A stretch of 64,000 bases of DNA from Roseiarcus fermentans (GCF_003315135.1 NZ_QNRK01000032.1:1-64000); one strand, 5' to 3'. Numbered from the stretch's first letter, positions 18,293-27,520 are shown. Translations and numbers: made by a program. Notes: generated by a model from the sequence alone, not told the origin.

Positions 18293-18983
18293 GGCGCGGC
18301 CGACGATCGGCGCCGTCCTCGCGGCCATCGAGGCGGCCGGCCTCGCGCCCCGCGGCGCCTTCTCGCTCACGCCCGGGGAGCGCGTCGGGGCGCTCGCCGG
18401 GGTGCGCACGATCGCGCTCGTCGGGGTCGCGGGCGGCGAGGGCTGGGACGCGTTCGCGGCGGCGCCGGAGGCGCAGGACGGCGAGGCCGATCCGCTCGAC
18501 CGGTTCAGCCGTCGCGTCATCGGCGCGCTGGCGCAAAGCTTCGGCGCGGTCGCCCTCTATCCGTTCGGCGGGCCGCCCCGCTCTCCGTTCCAGCAATGGG
18601 CGCAGAGGGCCGAGCCCGTCCATCCCTCGCCGATCGGCTTCCTGATCCACTCGACCTACGGCCTGTGGCACAGCTATCGCGGCGCGCTCGGGTTTTTCGA
18701 CGCCCTTTCGCTTCCGGAGGCCGATCGGCGGCCGAGCCCCTGCGCCGCCTGCGTTGCAAGACCGTGTCTCGCCGCCTGTCCCGTCGGCGCTTTTACGCAG
18801 GGCGGTTACGACGTCCCGGCCTGCGCCCGCCATCTCGGCGCGCCTGACGGCGCCGACTGCATGGGGCGCGGCTGTCTCGCCCGCCGCGCCTGTCCGGTCG
18901 GGGCGGAATACGCCTACGGGGCCGCGCAGGCGTCGTTCGCCATGCGCGCGTTCCTGCGCGCCCGCGCCGCCCTGGCGGGGTAG
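18282..18983 (+). CDS. Ferredoxin-like 4Fe-4S protein
   Basis: 233 residues. The N-terminal two thirds are cofactor-free in appearance (GVRTIALVGVAGGEGWDAF, AVALYPFGGPPRSPFQQW). The C-terminus has one cluster motif CAACVARPCLAACPVGAF (about 158-175) and a second Cys set CMGRGCLARRACPVG (about 196-210), suggesting two [4Fe-4S] clusters. The overall layout recalls the iron-sulfur end of epoxyqueuosine reductase-like proteins. It starts inside the YceD gene, so it is co-translated. Function unknown; electron transfer is inferred. Confidence 0.75.
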   Translation: MTTEARPTIGAVLAAIEAAGLAPRGAFSLTPGERVGALAGVRTIALVGVAGGEGWDAFAAAPEAQDGEADPLDRFSRRVIGALAQSFGAVALYPFGGPPRSPFQQWAQRAEPVHPSPIGFLIHSTYGLWHSYRGALGFFDALSLPEADRRPSPCAACVARPCLAACPVGAFTQGGYDVPACARHLGAPDGADCMGRGCLARRACPVGAEYAYGAAQASFAMRAFLRARAALAG

Positions 18984-19026
18984 CGGGCGAAAGCTGGGCG
19001 GCGAGACGCCGCCCCGCCCTTGCCGA

Positions 19027-19890
19027 TCAGTCCGGGTTGCGGGCGGTGACGAACCAGACCGCGGCGCCGAGCGGCACGCGGTCGCCGTCGGCATGCCGGG
19101 CGAACGCGTCCCGGATCGCGGCCGCCGCCGCCGCGCGCGCCGGCTCCGGCTGGTCTTCCAGCATCCGGCTCGCCGGCCCCAGAGACAGCGCCGCGTCGAC
19201 GGCCGCGTCCAGGCCTCCGCCGAGCGCGATGTCGAGTTGGTAATCTTCCGGCTCGACGTCGACGTCGAGGAAGCCGGCGTCGAACAGAATGCGCCGCACC
19301 CGGTTTTCGTCGGCGAAGGCGAACGGGCCGGGGTCCTCCGGCCCGAGTTCGGGCAGGGGCGGGGCGTGACCGGCGGCCGCGCGCAAGGGGACGATCATCC
19401 ATGGATTCTCGCGCGCCGCCCGCCAGCAGGCGAAGGCGAGCCGCCCGCCGGGCTTCATCCCGGCGCGGAGATTGGCGAACGACCGCGTCGGGTCGGCGAA
19501 GAACATCACCCCGAACCGCGAGGCGACGAGATCGATCTCGCCCGGCGGCGCCTCGTAGAGCGTGGCGTCGGCGTGGATGAAACGCGCCGGCACGTCCTCG
19601 GGCGCGCGCTCGCGGGCGTGCCGCAGCAGGGTTTCGGAAACGTCCACCCCGAGCGCCTCGCCCTCGGGCGCGACGCGCGCGGCGAACTCGATCGTCGTCG
19701 CCCCGCTGCCGCAGCCGATGTCGAGCACGAACTCGCCGGGGCGCGCGTCGGCCACGTCGATCAGCCGGTCGGAGATCGGCCTGAACAGCGCCTCGTGCCG
19801 ATCGAGATGGTCGGCCCAGCGCCGGCCGCCGGCGCCGTTCCAGTACGCGGCCTGAGCCGTGTTAAGAAAGTCGATGGAAGCCATGGACAT
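19027..19890 (-). CDS. Class I SAM-dependent methyltransferase
   Basis: 287 residues. The motif I region VLDIGCGSGATTIEFAARV (about 54-72) is followed by the acidic EALGVDVSETLLRHA, ARFIHADATLYEAP, DLVASRFGVMFFADP and LKPGGRLAFACWR-type motifs. The opening (AAYWNGAGGRRWADHLDRHEALF) is typical of a small-molecule methyltransferase subfamily. The substrate is not deducible. It is transcribed with the cupin and MFS genes upstream on the minus strand (21-nt gap). Confidence 0.82.
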   Translation of the reverse strand: MSMASIDFLNTAQAAYWNGAGGRRWADHLDRHEALFRPISDRLIDVADARPGEFVLDIGCGSGATTIEFAARVAPEGEALGVDVSETLLRHARERAPEDVPARFIHADATLYEAPPGEIDLVASRFGVMFFADPTRSFANLRAGMKPGGRLAFACWRAARENPWMIVPLRAAAGHAPPLPELGPEDPGPFAFADENRVRRILFDAGFLDVDVEPEDYQLDIALGGGLDAAVDAALSLGPASRMLEDQPEPARAAAAAAIRDAFARHADGDRVPLGAAVWFVTARNPD

Positions 19891-19911
19891 CGTGTTACCT
19901 CCCTTGCCTTC

Positions 19912-20307
19912 TTATGCCGGCGACGCCAGCGGCTTGCCTTTTTCGACCACGTAGGTGTCGGCGAGCACGGTCTTGGCCGCGCCCGTCCTGGCGCTGTGCG
20001 GCCGCGCGGTCGGAACCTGGAACGCCTCGCCGGCCCTCAGCGCGATCGGGGTCTCGCCTTCGACGCTGAGTTCGATGTCGCCTTCGAGCACGTAGCCGGA
20101 TTCGACGCCCGGATGGGTATGCCGCGGCACGACCGTCCCGGGGTCGAACTCGACCCGCATCTCCAGGGTCTCGTAGCCGTCGATCGGCCCGTCGGTCCGC
20201 TTCATCAGAATGCGCCGGAGCCCGGGCGTCTGCGCCTCGGCCGCGGTCGCCAGAAAGCCGCCGGCCGCGCACAGGGCGCAGGCGGCGAAAGCGCGTCGCG
20301 TCAACAT
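19912..20307 (-). CDS. Exported cupin-domain protein
   Basis: 131 residues starting MLTRRAFAACALCAAGGFLATAAEA, a signal peptide with twin Arg, so Tat export is possible. The cupin motif 1 VVPRHTHPGVESGYVLEGDIEL (about 62-83) has the HxH and Glu metal ligands, and motif 2 is LRAGEAFQVPTARPHSARTG. Small periplasmic cupins of this type are of unknown function. It lies between an MFS transporter and a methyltransferase on the same strand. Confidence 0.75.
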   Translation of the reverse strand: MLTRRAFAACALCAAGGFLATAAEAQTPGLRRILMKRTDGPIDGYETLEMRVEFDPGTVVPRHTHPGVESGYVLEGDIELSVEGETPIALRAGEAFQVPTARPHSARTGAAKTVLADTYVVEKGKPLASPA

Positions 20308-20351
20308 GGGGGTCGTCCTGCTCGTCACGCCATTCGTCCTTTCGCGAAACC

Positions 20352-21680
20352 TCATTCCGCCGCCTCCGGCGCGCGCTCGAGATGCGGGTCGTGCCCGAGC
20401 GCCAGCGTGATGCCGAGCGCGACGACCGCGCAGGCGGCGATCGACACGAGTCCCCAGACGAAGCCGCCGGTCGCGTCCTTGATCCAGCCGATCACGAACG
20501 GGCCGAAATATCCCGACAGGTTTCCGATCGAGTTGATCGCCGCAATGCCCGGCGCGACCGCCGCCCCGGCGAGGAACGCGGTCGGCAAGGTCCAGAAGAT
20601 CGGCAGCGAGGCGAACACGCCGAAGGCGCCGACGGTCAGCGCAATCATCTTGAACGTCGGGTCGGCGAGGAAGGCCGAGGAACCGACGCCGATCGCCGCC
20701 AGCGCCAGGGCGACCGCCAGATGCATCGTCCGCTCGCCCTCGCGGTCGGAGCGCAGCCCCCACCACACCATGCCGACGAAGCCGACGGCGTAGGGGATGG
20801 CGTTGACCCATCCGGTCATCGCGATCGTGAGGCCGAAGCCCTTGACGATCGTGGGCAGCCAGAAGCCGACGCCGTAGAGGCAGGCCACCGCGCCGAAATA
20901 GACGAGCGACAGCGCGAGCACGCGCGGATCGGCGAGGCTCGCGAGCGCGCTCTTGGGCGAGACGTGTTCGCGCCGCTGGTCCTCGAGCGCGAGGCGGCGC
21001 TGCAGCCAGGCGCGTTCTCGCGGGTCGAGCCAGGTCGCGTCGGCCGGCCGGTCGGTCAGATACCAGAAGACGACGAACGCCAGCACGATCGAGGGCAGGG
21101 CCTCGATGATGAACAGCCACTGCCAGCCGCGTAAGGACATCAGGCCGTTGAGGCCGAGCGCCCACGCCGACACCGGCGAGCCCAGCGCCGAGGACAGCGG
21201 GATCGCGGCCATGAAATAGCCGACGATGCGCGCCCGGTGCGAGGCCGGAAACCACAGGGTGAGGAAGAAGATGATGCCGGGGAAGAAGCCGGCCTCGGCG
21301 AAGCCTAGCAGGACGCGCAGCAGGTAGAACGTGTGCTCGGCGCTCAAGGTCGTCGCCGCGGCGATCTGCGGGATGAAGGCCATCATGCCGGAGATCACCC
21401 CCCAGCTCAGCATGATGCGCGCGATCCACACCCGCGCGCCGACCTTGTCCATGATGATGTTGGAGGGCACCTCGAACAGGAAATAGGCGAGAAAGAACAC
21501 CCCGGCGCCGAAGCCGAAGGCCGTCTCCGACAGGCCGAGGTCGGCGTCCATGGTCAGCTTGGCGAAGCCGACGTTCACCCGGTCGAGATAAGCGACGAAA
21601 TAGCACAGCACGAGAAACGGTATGAACCGCCTCGCGACCCGGCCGAGCGTGCGCGCCTCGATGGCGTCCGCCTCCGCCAT
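20352..21680 (-). CDS. MFS transporter, anion:cation symporter (ACS) family
   Basis: 442 residues from an ATG with an excellent site (AGGAGGAAGG). The N-terminus RRFIPFLVLCYFVAYLDRVNVGFAKLTM is diagnostic of ACS/tartrate-phthalate type carriers, followed by FFLAYFLFEVPSNIIMDKVGAR and GFAEAGFFPGIIFFLTLWFPASHRAR. Twelve helices predicted. Likely substrates are organic anions such as dicarboxylates or sugar acids. First gene of the minus-strand group with a cupin and a methyltransferase. Confidence 0.85.
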   Translation of the reverse strand: MAEADAIEARTLGRVARRFIPFLVLCYFVAYLDRVNVGFAKLTMDADLGLSETAFGFGAGVFFLAYFLFEVPSNIIMDKVGARVWIARIMLSWGVISGMMAFIPQIAAATTLSAEHTFYLLRVLLGFAEAGFFPGIIFFLTLWFPASHRARIVGYFMAAIPLSSALGSPVSAWALGLNGLMSLRGWQWLFIIEALPSIVLAFVVFWYLTDRPADATWLDPRERAWLQRRLALEDQRREHVSPKSALASLADPRVLALSLVYFGAVACLYGVGFWLPTIVKGFGLTIAMTGWVNAIPYAVGFVGMVWWGLRSDREGERTMHLAVALALAAIGVGSSAFLADPTFKMIALTVGAFGVFASLPIFWTLPTAFLAGAAVAPGIAAINSIGNLSGYFGPFVIGWIKDATGGFVWGLVSIAACAVVALGITLALGHDPHLERAPEAAE

Positions 21681-21874
21681 TCCTTCCTCCTGTCGTTCCA
21701 GCCCGCGCCCGGTCTTTCGCCGGGTCCGCCGGTCAAGTGTGCGGAAATTCGCCCGACCGCGCAAGCACAATCCGCCGCGAGGCAGGGGAACGTTGCCCAA
21801 TCGGCGACGATCCGGCACAGTCCCTCCTTTGGGAACGGCCTGGTCGTCGAGTCGGATGTCGAAAGGATCAAGTC

Positions 21875-22069
21875 ATGGCGAAGAGTTCGAAGCCCGCGGC
21901 CGAGCGGGCGCCCGCTCCCCCCGAGGCGGCGCCGCGCGTGCCGACGGAAGCCGAAGTGCGCGAGCGCGCGCACGCGATCTGGCTCGCCGAAGGCACGCCC
22001 GAAGGGCGGGAAGTCGACCACTGGATGCGGGCGCGCCGCGAGCTCGAACGGGAGGCCGGGCTCGAGTGA
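21875..22069 (+). CDS. DUF2934 small protein
   Basis: 64 residues from MAKSSKPAAE. After a Pro/Ala-rich linker it carries the DUF2934 pattern EVRERAHAIWLAEGTPEGRE with DHWMRARRELE. Function is unknown; such proteins are frequent in Rhizobiales near stress and central-metabolism genes. A second DUF2934 gene follows 72 nt downstream, and phosphoketolase after that. Confidence 0.72.
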   Translation: MAKSSKPAAERAPAPPEAAPRVPTEAEVRERAHAIWLAEGTPEGREVDHWMRARRELEREAGLE

Positions 22070-22141
22070 CGCGACAATGTCACATTGCGACCGGATGCTC
22101 CGCGCCATTGTCCAGACGATGTCCTGGCGGAGACGGACGCG

Positions 22142-22363
22142 ATGACCGACGGTAAGACCCTCTACGAAATCCCCGGACTCGATATGGCGGGCGAGGACGT
22201 CCGCATCCAGAGACGCGCCTACCAGATCTGGGAGGAGGAGGGCCGGCCTCAGGGGCGCTCGCTCGAGCACTGGACCCGGGCCGAGCAGGACCTGAGGGCG
22301 GAGTCGGAGCAGAAGCTGCGGTTCGCCGAAGGAGAAACTTCGTCACTGAGCGAGTCGGACTGA
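22142..22363 (+). CDS. Second DUF2934 small protein
   Basis: 73 residues from MTDGKTLYEIPGL, an in-frame ATG inside a longer open frame. The DUF2934 core reads IQRRAYQIWEEEGRPQGRSL followed by EHWTRAEQDLR, clearly paralogous to the preceding gene. The Ser-rich tail ends 42 nt before phosphoketolase, so the three genes may be one transcript. Confidence 0.7.
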   Translation: MTDGKTLYEIPGLDMAGEDVRIQRRAYQIWEEEGRPQGRSLEHWTRAEQDLRAESEQKLRFAEGETSSLSESD

Positions 22364-22405
22364 CGAGTCGGCTCCGCTTTGCTTTACAACCCGGAGGAAT
22401 GCGGA

Positions 22406-24805
22406 ATGACGAACGTCCTGTCGGACAAAGAATCGGCGCTGATCGACGCCTACTGGCGCGCGGCCAACTATCTGTCCGTCGGCCAGATCTACCTGTTCGA
22501 CAATCCGCTGCTCAAGGCCCCGCTGGAAAGGCGGCACGTCAAGCCGCGCCTGCTCGGCCACTGGGGCACCACCCCCGGCCTCAACTTCATTTACGTGCAC
22601 CTCAACCGGCTGATCAAGAAATACGACCTCGATATGATCTACGTCACCGGGCCGGGCCACGGCGGCCCGGCGCTGGTCGCCAACGCCTATCTCGAGGGAA
22701 CCTACAGCGAGGTCTACCCCAACGTGTCGCAGGACGAGGAGGGGATGAAGCGGCTGTTCACCCAGTTCTCGTTCCCGGGCGGGATCCCGAGCCACGTGGC
22801 GCCGGAGACGCCGGGCTCGATCCACGAGGGCGGCGAACTCGGCTATGCGATGTCGCACGCTCACGGCGCCGCTTTCGACAATCCGAATCTGATCGTCGCC
22901 TGCGTGGTCGGCGACGGCGAGGCCGAGACCGGCCCGATGGCGACGAGCTGGCACTCGAACAAGTTCCTCAATCCCGTCGCCGACGGCGCGGTGCTGCCGA
23001 TCCTGCACCTGAACGGCTACAAGATCGCCAACCCGACCGTGCTGGCGCGCATCCCGCACGACGAGCTCGAGGCGCTGTTCCGCGGCTACGGCTACGATCC
23101 GCGGTTCGTCGAGGGCGACGACCCGAACACGATGCATCCGCTGATGGCGGAAACGCTGGAAAAGGCGGTCAACGACATCCGCGCCATCCAGGCCGACGCG
23201 CGCGCCAACGGGTTCAGCAAGCGGCCCAAGTGGCCGATGATCGTCATGCGCACGCCGAAGGGCTGGACCTGCCCCAAGTTCATCGACGGCAAGCGCGAGG
23301 AGGGATACTGGCGCTCCCACCAGGTGCCGATGGGCGACATGGACAAGCCCGGGCACGTCGGCATCCTCGAAGACTGGATGAAGAGCTATCGCCCGGAGGA
23401 GCTGTTCGAGTCGGGCAGGCTCAAGGCGGAGCTCGCGGCGCTGGCGCCGTCGGGCGTGCGGCGCATGAGCGCCAACCCGCACACCAACGGCGGCGCCCTC
23501 TTGCGCGAGCTCAGGCTGCCGGATTTCCGCGACTACGCCGTCGCCGTCCCGTCGCCCGGCGCCGCGATCGCCGAGGCGACGCGCGTGATGGGAACGTTTC
23601 TGCGCGACGTGATGAAGCTCAACCTCGAGTTCCGCAATTTCCGCCTGTTCAGCCCCGACGAGAGCAATTCCAACCGCTGGCAGGACGTGCTCGAGGTCAC
23701 CAAACGCGCCTGGGTCGCCGAGACGCTTCCCTACGACGACCACCTCGCCCCGGACGGCCGCATCATGGAGATGCTGTCGGAGCACCAGTGCCAGGGCTGG
23801 CTCGAGGGCTACCTGCTCACCGGCCGGCACGGCTTCTTCTCGTGCTACGAGGCCTTTATCCACATCATTGACTCGATGTTCAACCAGCACGCCAAGTGGC
23901 TCAAGGTGTGCAAGGACATCGAGTGGCGCCGGCCGATCTCGTCGCTGAACTACCTGTTGTCGAGCCTCGTCTGGCGGCAGGACCACAACGGCTTCTCGCA
24001 CCAGGATCCGGGCTTCATCGATCACGTCATCAACAAGAAGGCGGAGGTGGTGCGGGTCTATCTGCCGCCGGACGCCAACTGCCTGCTGTCGGTGACGGAC
24101 CATTGCCTGAGAAGCCGCAACTGCGTGAACGTCGTGGTCGCCGGCAAGCAGCCGTCGCCGCAGTGGCTCGACATGGACCAGGCGATCAAGCACTGCACCG
24201 CGGGGCTCGGCATCTGGGAATGGGCGAGCAACGACAAGGAGGACGGGCCCGACGTGGTGATGGCCTGCTGCGGCGACGTGCCGACCATCGAGACGCTGGC
24301 GGCGGTCGACCTCCTGCGCCATTACTTCCCGCAGCTGAAGGTGCGGGTCGTCAACATCGTCGACCTGATGCGGCTCCAGCCGCCGAGCGAGCATCCGCAC
24401 GGGATCCCCGACCGCGACTTCGACGCTTTGTTCACCGTGGACAAGCCGATCATCTTCGCCTTCCACGGCTATCCGTGGCTCATCCACCGGCTGACCTACC
24501 GCCGCCACGGCCACGACAACATCCACGTGCGCGGCTACAAGGAGGAGGGGACGACGACCACGCCGTTCGACATGTGCGTGCTCAACGACCTCGACCGCTT
24601 CCACCTGGTCAACGACGTGATCGACCGCGTGCCCGGCCTCGCCTCGCACGCCGCCTACGTCAAGCAGGCGATCCGCGACAAGCTGATCGAGCACAAGGAA
24701 TACATCCGCCGCGTCGGCGACGACCTGCCCGAGATCAAGAACTGGACGTGGGGCGGCAAGACCGTCGCCTCGCAGCACAGCTCGACCGGCGGCGACAACG
24801 TGTAG
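22406..24805 (+). CDS. xfp: Phosphoketolase
   Basis: 799 residues, full family length, from [10 protein letters not shown] with GGAGG 9 nt upstream. Typical signatures are [64 protein letters not shown] and the ThDP-binding [20 protein letters not shown]. It cleaves xylulose 5-phosphate and/or fructose 6-phosphate with phosphate to acetyl phosphate, using ThDP and Mg2+. Acetate kinase or phosphotransacetylase genes are not in the window. Two DUF2934 genes precede it. Confidence 0.94.
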   Translation: MTNVLSDKESALIDAYWRAANYLSVGQIYLFDNPLLKAPLERRHVKPRLLGHWGTTPGLNFIYVHLNRLIKKYDLDMIYVTGPGHGGPALVANAYLEGTYSEVYPNVSQDEEGMKRLFTQFSFPGGIPSHVAPETPGSIHEGGELGYAMSHAHGAAFDNPNLIVACVVGDGEAETGPMATSWHSNKFLNPVADGAVLPILHLNGYKIANPTVLARIPHDELEALFRGYGYDPRFVEGDDPNTMHPLMAETLEKAVNDIRAIQADARANGFSKRPKWPMIVMRTPKGWTCPKFIDGKREEGYWRSHQVPMGDMDKPGHVGILEDWMKSYRPEELFESGRLKAELAALAPSGVRRMSANPHTNGGALLRELRLPDFRDYAVAVPSPGAAIAEATRVMGTFLRDVMKLNLEFRNFRLFSPDESNSNRWQDVLEVTKRAWVAETLPYDDHLAPDGRIMEMLSEHQCQGWLEGYLLTGRHGFFSCYEAFIHIIDSMFNQHAKWLKVCKDIEWRRPISSLNYLLSSLVWRQDHNGFSHQDPGFIDHVINKKAEVVRVYLPPDANCLLSVTDHCLRSRNCVNVVVAGKQPSPQWLDMDQAIKHCTAGLGIWEWASNDKEDGPDVVMACCGDVPTIETLAAVDLLRHYFPQLKVRVVNIVDLMRLQPPSEHPHGIPDRDFDALFTVDKPIIFAFHGYPWLIHRLTYRRHGHDNIHVRGYKEEGTTTTPFDMCVLNDLDRFHLVNDVIDRVPGLASHAAYVKQAIRDKLIEHKEYIRRVGDDLPEIKNWTWGGKTVASQHSSTGGDNV

Positions 24806-24886
24806 GCGGATGGGTGGCGGGGGGCGCGTCGGTGACGCGCCCGGCGTCGGGGTTGCGGTGACCGGCCGCCGAGTTAGAAAAGGCCC

Positions 24887-25183
24887 ATGAAGCAGCCGAT
24901 CTTTTCCGATCCCGCCGCGCTCCGCCGTCGCGACCGCATCCGCACGCTCTCCCTGTTCGGCTCGACGCTCAGGGGGACCGCCGGGCCGGACAGCGACGTC
25001 GATCTCCTGGTCGCGTTCGAGCCGGATGCGACCCCGGGACTCCTGACGATGGCGCAAATCGAGATCGACCTGTCGGAGCTTCTGGGCGGGCGCCGCGTCG
25101 ATCTCCGCACGGCCGAAGACTTGAGCCGATATGTTCGCGATGACGTCGTGCGCCGGGCGGAGCCCCAGTTTGACGCCCGATGA
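24887..25183 (+). CDS. MntA-type nucleotidyltransferase antitoxin
   Basis: 98 residues of the minimal nucleotidyltransferase fold. The catalytic signature GSTLRGTAGPDSDVDLLVAF (about 26-45) has the GSxxxG and DxD elements, and a later Asp is in RRVDLRTAEDL. MntA proteins AMPylate and so neutralise the HepT RNase toxin. The gene overlaps the beginning of a HepT frame as usual, but that partner is truncated, so this is an orphaned antitoxin or is used otherwise. Confidence 0.8.
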   Translation: MKQPIFSDPAALRRRDRIRTLSLFGSTLRGTAGPDSDVDLLVAFEPDATPGLLTMAQIEIDLSELLGGRRVDLRTAEDLSRYVRDDVVRRAEPQFDAR

Positions 25184-25340
25184 CGCCATCCGCATCCGTC
25201 ATAGGATCGAGGCCGCGCAAGAGGCCTGCAGCTTCGTCGACGGAAGGCGCCGTGAAGCGCTTGGAACAGATGCGATGCTGGTGTTCGCAGGTGTGCAGGC
25301 CCTTCAGATCGTCGGCGAGGCGGCATCGAAGGTTTCCGCG
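25170..25340 (+). pseudogene. Truncated HepT toxin gene
   Basis: From a TTG overlapping the mntA stop the frame reads LTPDDAIRIRHRIEAAQEA, SFVDGRRREAL and MLVFAGVQALQIVGEAASKVS, the N-terminal half of a HepT RNase. Similarity stops near 25340. The diagnostic catalytic RxxxxHxY motif of the C-terminal helix bundle is missing; the frame then runs into the next gene out of register. The toxin should be inactive. Confidence 0.75.
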
Positions 25341-25381
25341 CGCCCAGGCGGATTTCCGTCCATAGCGAAAGGCGCTCAATC

Positions 25382-26269
25382 ATGCCCAAACGGATCGTAT
25401 TCACCGGCGGAACCGGCAAGGCGGGCCGCCATGTCGTCCCGTATCTTCTTGGGAAAGGCTACAAGATCCTCAACGTCGATCTGAAGCCGCTGGAGCAGAA
25501 GGGCGTCAACACGCTGATCGCCGATCTCACCGACAACGGGCAGGCCTTCAACGCGCTGACGTCCCATTTCGGCCTCGACGGCTTCGAGGCTGGGCGGCCC
25601 GCTCCGCCGCCTGACGCCGTCGTTCATTTCGCCGCCATCCCGCGGGTGCTGATCGAGCCCGACAACAAGACCTTCACGGCCAACGTGGTCAGCACCTACA
25701 ACGTCATCGAAGCGGCGATGAAGCTCGGCGTCCGCAAGGTGATCGTCGCGTCCTCGGAGACGACCTACGGCGTCTGCTTCGCCGAGGGCGACAAGGACTT
25801 TCACCACTTCCCGCTGGAGGAGGACTACGACTCCGACCCGCAGGATTCTTATGGCCTTTCGAAGGTCTGCAACGAAAAGACGGCGCGCGCCTTCGCCATG
25901 CGCTACCATGCCGACATCTATGCGTTGCGCATCGGCAATGTGATCGAGCCGCACGAATATTCGATGTTCAAGGGCTTTCTCGACAATCCGATGTCGCGCA
26001 AGCGCAACGCGTGGAGCTATATCGACGCGCGCGATCTCGGCGAGATCGTGCATCTCTGCCTCGAGAAGGACGGCCTCGGCTATCAGGCGTTCAACGCGGT
26101 CAACGACACGATCACCTTGAACACGCCGACCGAGGCGTTTCTTCGCAAGGCCTGTCCCAATGTCGAGATCCGCCGTCCGATCGAAGGGTTCGCGGCGCCG
26201 CTCTCCAATCGAAAGATCCGCGAAGTCTTGGGTTTCCGGGAGAGTCACGACTGGCGCAAGTACGTGTAG
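25382..26269 (+). CDS. NAD(P)-dependent epimerase/dehydratase (extended SDR)
   Basis: 295 residues. The N-terminal nucleotide motif is TGGTGKAGRHVVPYLLGKGY, followed by VHFAAIPR, NVVSTYNVIEAAMKLGVRKVIVASS and the catalytic Tyr/Lys in DSYGLSKVCNEKTARAFA (YxxxK about residue 158). This is an NAD(P)-linked sugar or uronate-type oxidoreductase; the substrate is unknown. It begins 40 nt after the similarity to HepT stops, so its insertion or a deletion may have removed the toxin's 3' half. Confidence 0.82.
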   Translation: MPKRIVFTGGTGKAGRHVVPYLLGKGYKILNVDLKPLEQKGVNTLIADLTDNGQAFNALTSHFGLDGFEAGRPAPPPDAVVHFAAIPRVLIEPDNKTFTANVVSTYNVIEAAMKLGVRKVIVASSETTYGVCFAEGDKDFHHFPLEEDYDSDPQDSYGLSKVCNEKTARAFAMRYHADIYALRIGNVIEPHEYSMFKGFLDNPMSRKRNAWSYIDARDLGEIVHLCLEKDGLGYQAFNAVNDTITLNTPTEAFLRKACPNVEIRRPIEGFAAPLSNRKIREVLGFRESHDWRKYV

Positions 26270-26311
26270 CGCCGCGGCCGTCGCCACGTCGGGCGCGCCG
26301 CGCCACAGCGC

Positions 26312-26560
26312 TCATGCCGCCGACCTCGCCCAATCCACCAAACTGAGCCCCGTCACGCGCTCGAACGCGCGCCTGTTGGCGGTGACGAGCGTCGCGCCGC
26401 GCCGCCGCGCCTGCGCGGCGACGAAGACGTCGTAAGGTCCGATCGGCGCGCCGGTCCGCCTGAGATGGGCGCGAATGTCGGCGGCCTCGCGCGGATCCTC
26501 GTCGTCGAGCGGCAGGAGCGTGAAGCCGCCCGCGCCGTCGTAAGAATGATGGTTCCACAA
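26312..26560 (-). pseudogene. N-terminally truncated PIN-domain (VapC-like) toxin
   Basis: The frame encodes the C-terminal half of a PIN nuclease: LDDEDPREAADIRAHLRRTG, GPYDVFVAAQARRRGATLVTANRR and a terminal TGLSLVDWAR. The conserved Asp in the PYDVFVAAQA helix is kept, but the N-terminal strand with the first catalytic Asp (normally near residue 5) and about 60 residues are absent. No antitoxin gene adjoins it. Non-functional remnant. Confidence 0.65.
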
Positions 26561-26588
26561 CCGGGATCAGCGTGAGTCCGACAATCGG

Positions 26589-26880
26589 TTAGCGTGCGGC
26601 GCGCACGTCCGTTGCGGTGAAATCGTAACCCTTATACAATAGACGCGCGTTCATTGCCTTGGCGAGCGCATAGGCCGCGCAATCGCAGAAATTGAGCCGC
26701 GCCTTCGGGTCGACGCCCTTTCCGTAACGCTGGAACGCTGCGACGGCGAACGCGGCCAGATGCACGTCATGGGGGACGATTTCGGCCTTGATAAGGGCGA
26801 GAAAGTCCTCGAAGTCGTAAAGTCCGTTCCGGTTCGTCGTTGAGCATCGCCACGAATGCCGATGTATCGATGACGATCAT
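26589..26880 (-). pseudogene. VapC toxin with internal deletion and frameshift
   Basis: The gene starts normally with MIVIDTSAFVAMLNDEPER, containing the first PIN Asp, then shifts frame. In a second frame the C-terminal part continues: DFEDFLALIKAEIVP, LAAFAVAAFQRYGKG, LNFCDCAAYALAKA and LLYKGYDFTATDVRAAR to the stop at 26589. About 40-50 family residues are missing at the junction. Its ATG overlaps the vapB stop (ATGA), the classic VapBC arrangement. The toxin should be dead. Confidence 0.75.
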
Positions 26881-27158
26881 CGCGGCAAGCCGAAATCATC
26901 GTAGCCAATGATTTCGTCAGCAGACCTCGGGTCAACCAGAGGCCTCGCCGCGCTACGCGCTGCAATTTCCTCCATGCCCGCGATCAGTTCCTCTTTTGTC
27001 CCGGAAGGCGGCAGCGGCCTCGCGGGGCTACGCCACGGCAGAATGTCGCCGGTACGAGAGACGGCGTCGCGCACGATTTCGTCGGGCGTACGGCCTGTGC
27101 GGGCGGCCTTCGCCTCGATAAGAGCCTCGGTTTCCTGAGAAAGACTCGTCATATTCAC
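26877..27158 (-). CDS. VapB-type antitoxin
   Basis: 93 residues. The N-terminal part LSQETEALIEAKAARTGRTP followed by DEIVRDAVS is a ribbon/helix DNA-binding antitoxin of the Rv0623/PSK type. The C-terminal tail (EEIAARSAARPLVDPRSADEI) would occupy the toxin groove. It is intact although the VapC partner that overlaps its stop is broken. It probably represses its own promoter just upstream (AT-rich 27160-27240). Confidence 0.7.
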   Translation of the reverse strand: MNMTSLSQETEALIEAKAARTGRTPDEIVRDAVSRTGDILPWRSPARPLPPSGTKEELIAGMEEIAARSAARPLVDPRSADEIIGYDDFGLPR

Positions 27159-27301
27159 AGTTTAGCACAGCTCTCTGTAAGAGCCCAGAGAAGCTCGAGT
27201 TCTCAGCGAGTTCCGATTAAGAGAGCGTTCTCATTTCTGAGCCTCGGAATTCTCGATACTCGTTTCCCAATGAGCCGAGCCGAGCGTCTGCCGCCAGCGA
27301 C

Positions 27302-27520
27302 TGGCGCCCGTAACGGCCAGGGCGGGGCTCGCTTCGGCCGTCATCGCGAGGAGCGAAGCGACGTGGCGATCCAGGAGTCCGGGACGCCGACGCCTGCCGC
27401 CAGTGGAGTCCGGCGCTCCGGCAGCCGGCAGCGCAGACGGCTCCTGGATCGCCGCGTCGCCCTTCGGGCTCCTCGCGATGACGAAGGGCAAGGACCCCAC
27501 CTTGGCAGATACTCGCGCCC
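27302..27520. repeat. MITE-like palindromic repeat, copy B, with target duplication
   Basis: Large inverted repeat: GTCATCGCGAGGAGCGAAG.. near 27340 pairs with ..CTCCTCGCGATGACG near 27480, each arm continuing into GGCGATCCAGGAG/CTCCTGGATCGCC. The outer ends are divergent (GTAACGGCCAGG at 27310; CCTTGGCAGATAC ending 27512). The flanks TGGCGCCC (27302-27309) and TCGCGCCC (27513-27520) match at 7 of 8 positions, like the 8-bp duplications of other copies. The gene-free remainder of 27159-27783 shows nothing else. Confidence 0.65.

Noticed and set aside
22085-22141. Upstream extension of the second DUF2934 gene to an ATG at 22085
   Set aside because: The added residues (MRPDAPRHCPDDVLAETDA) do not resemble the family; ATG 22142 gives a usual length.
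22343-25195. A 950-codon open frame antisense to phosphoketolase, and similar very long frames antisense or crossing several genes (for example 27217-31680 minus, 8531-11071 minus read through)
   Set aside because: High GC and strong third-position bias open the complementary frame; the products are Arg/Val/Asp-rich without domain patterns, while the opposite strand has full-length conserved enzymes.
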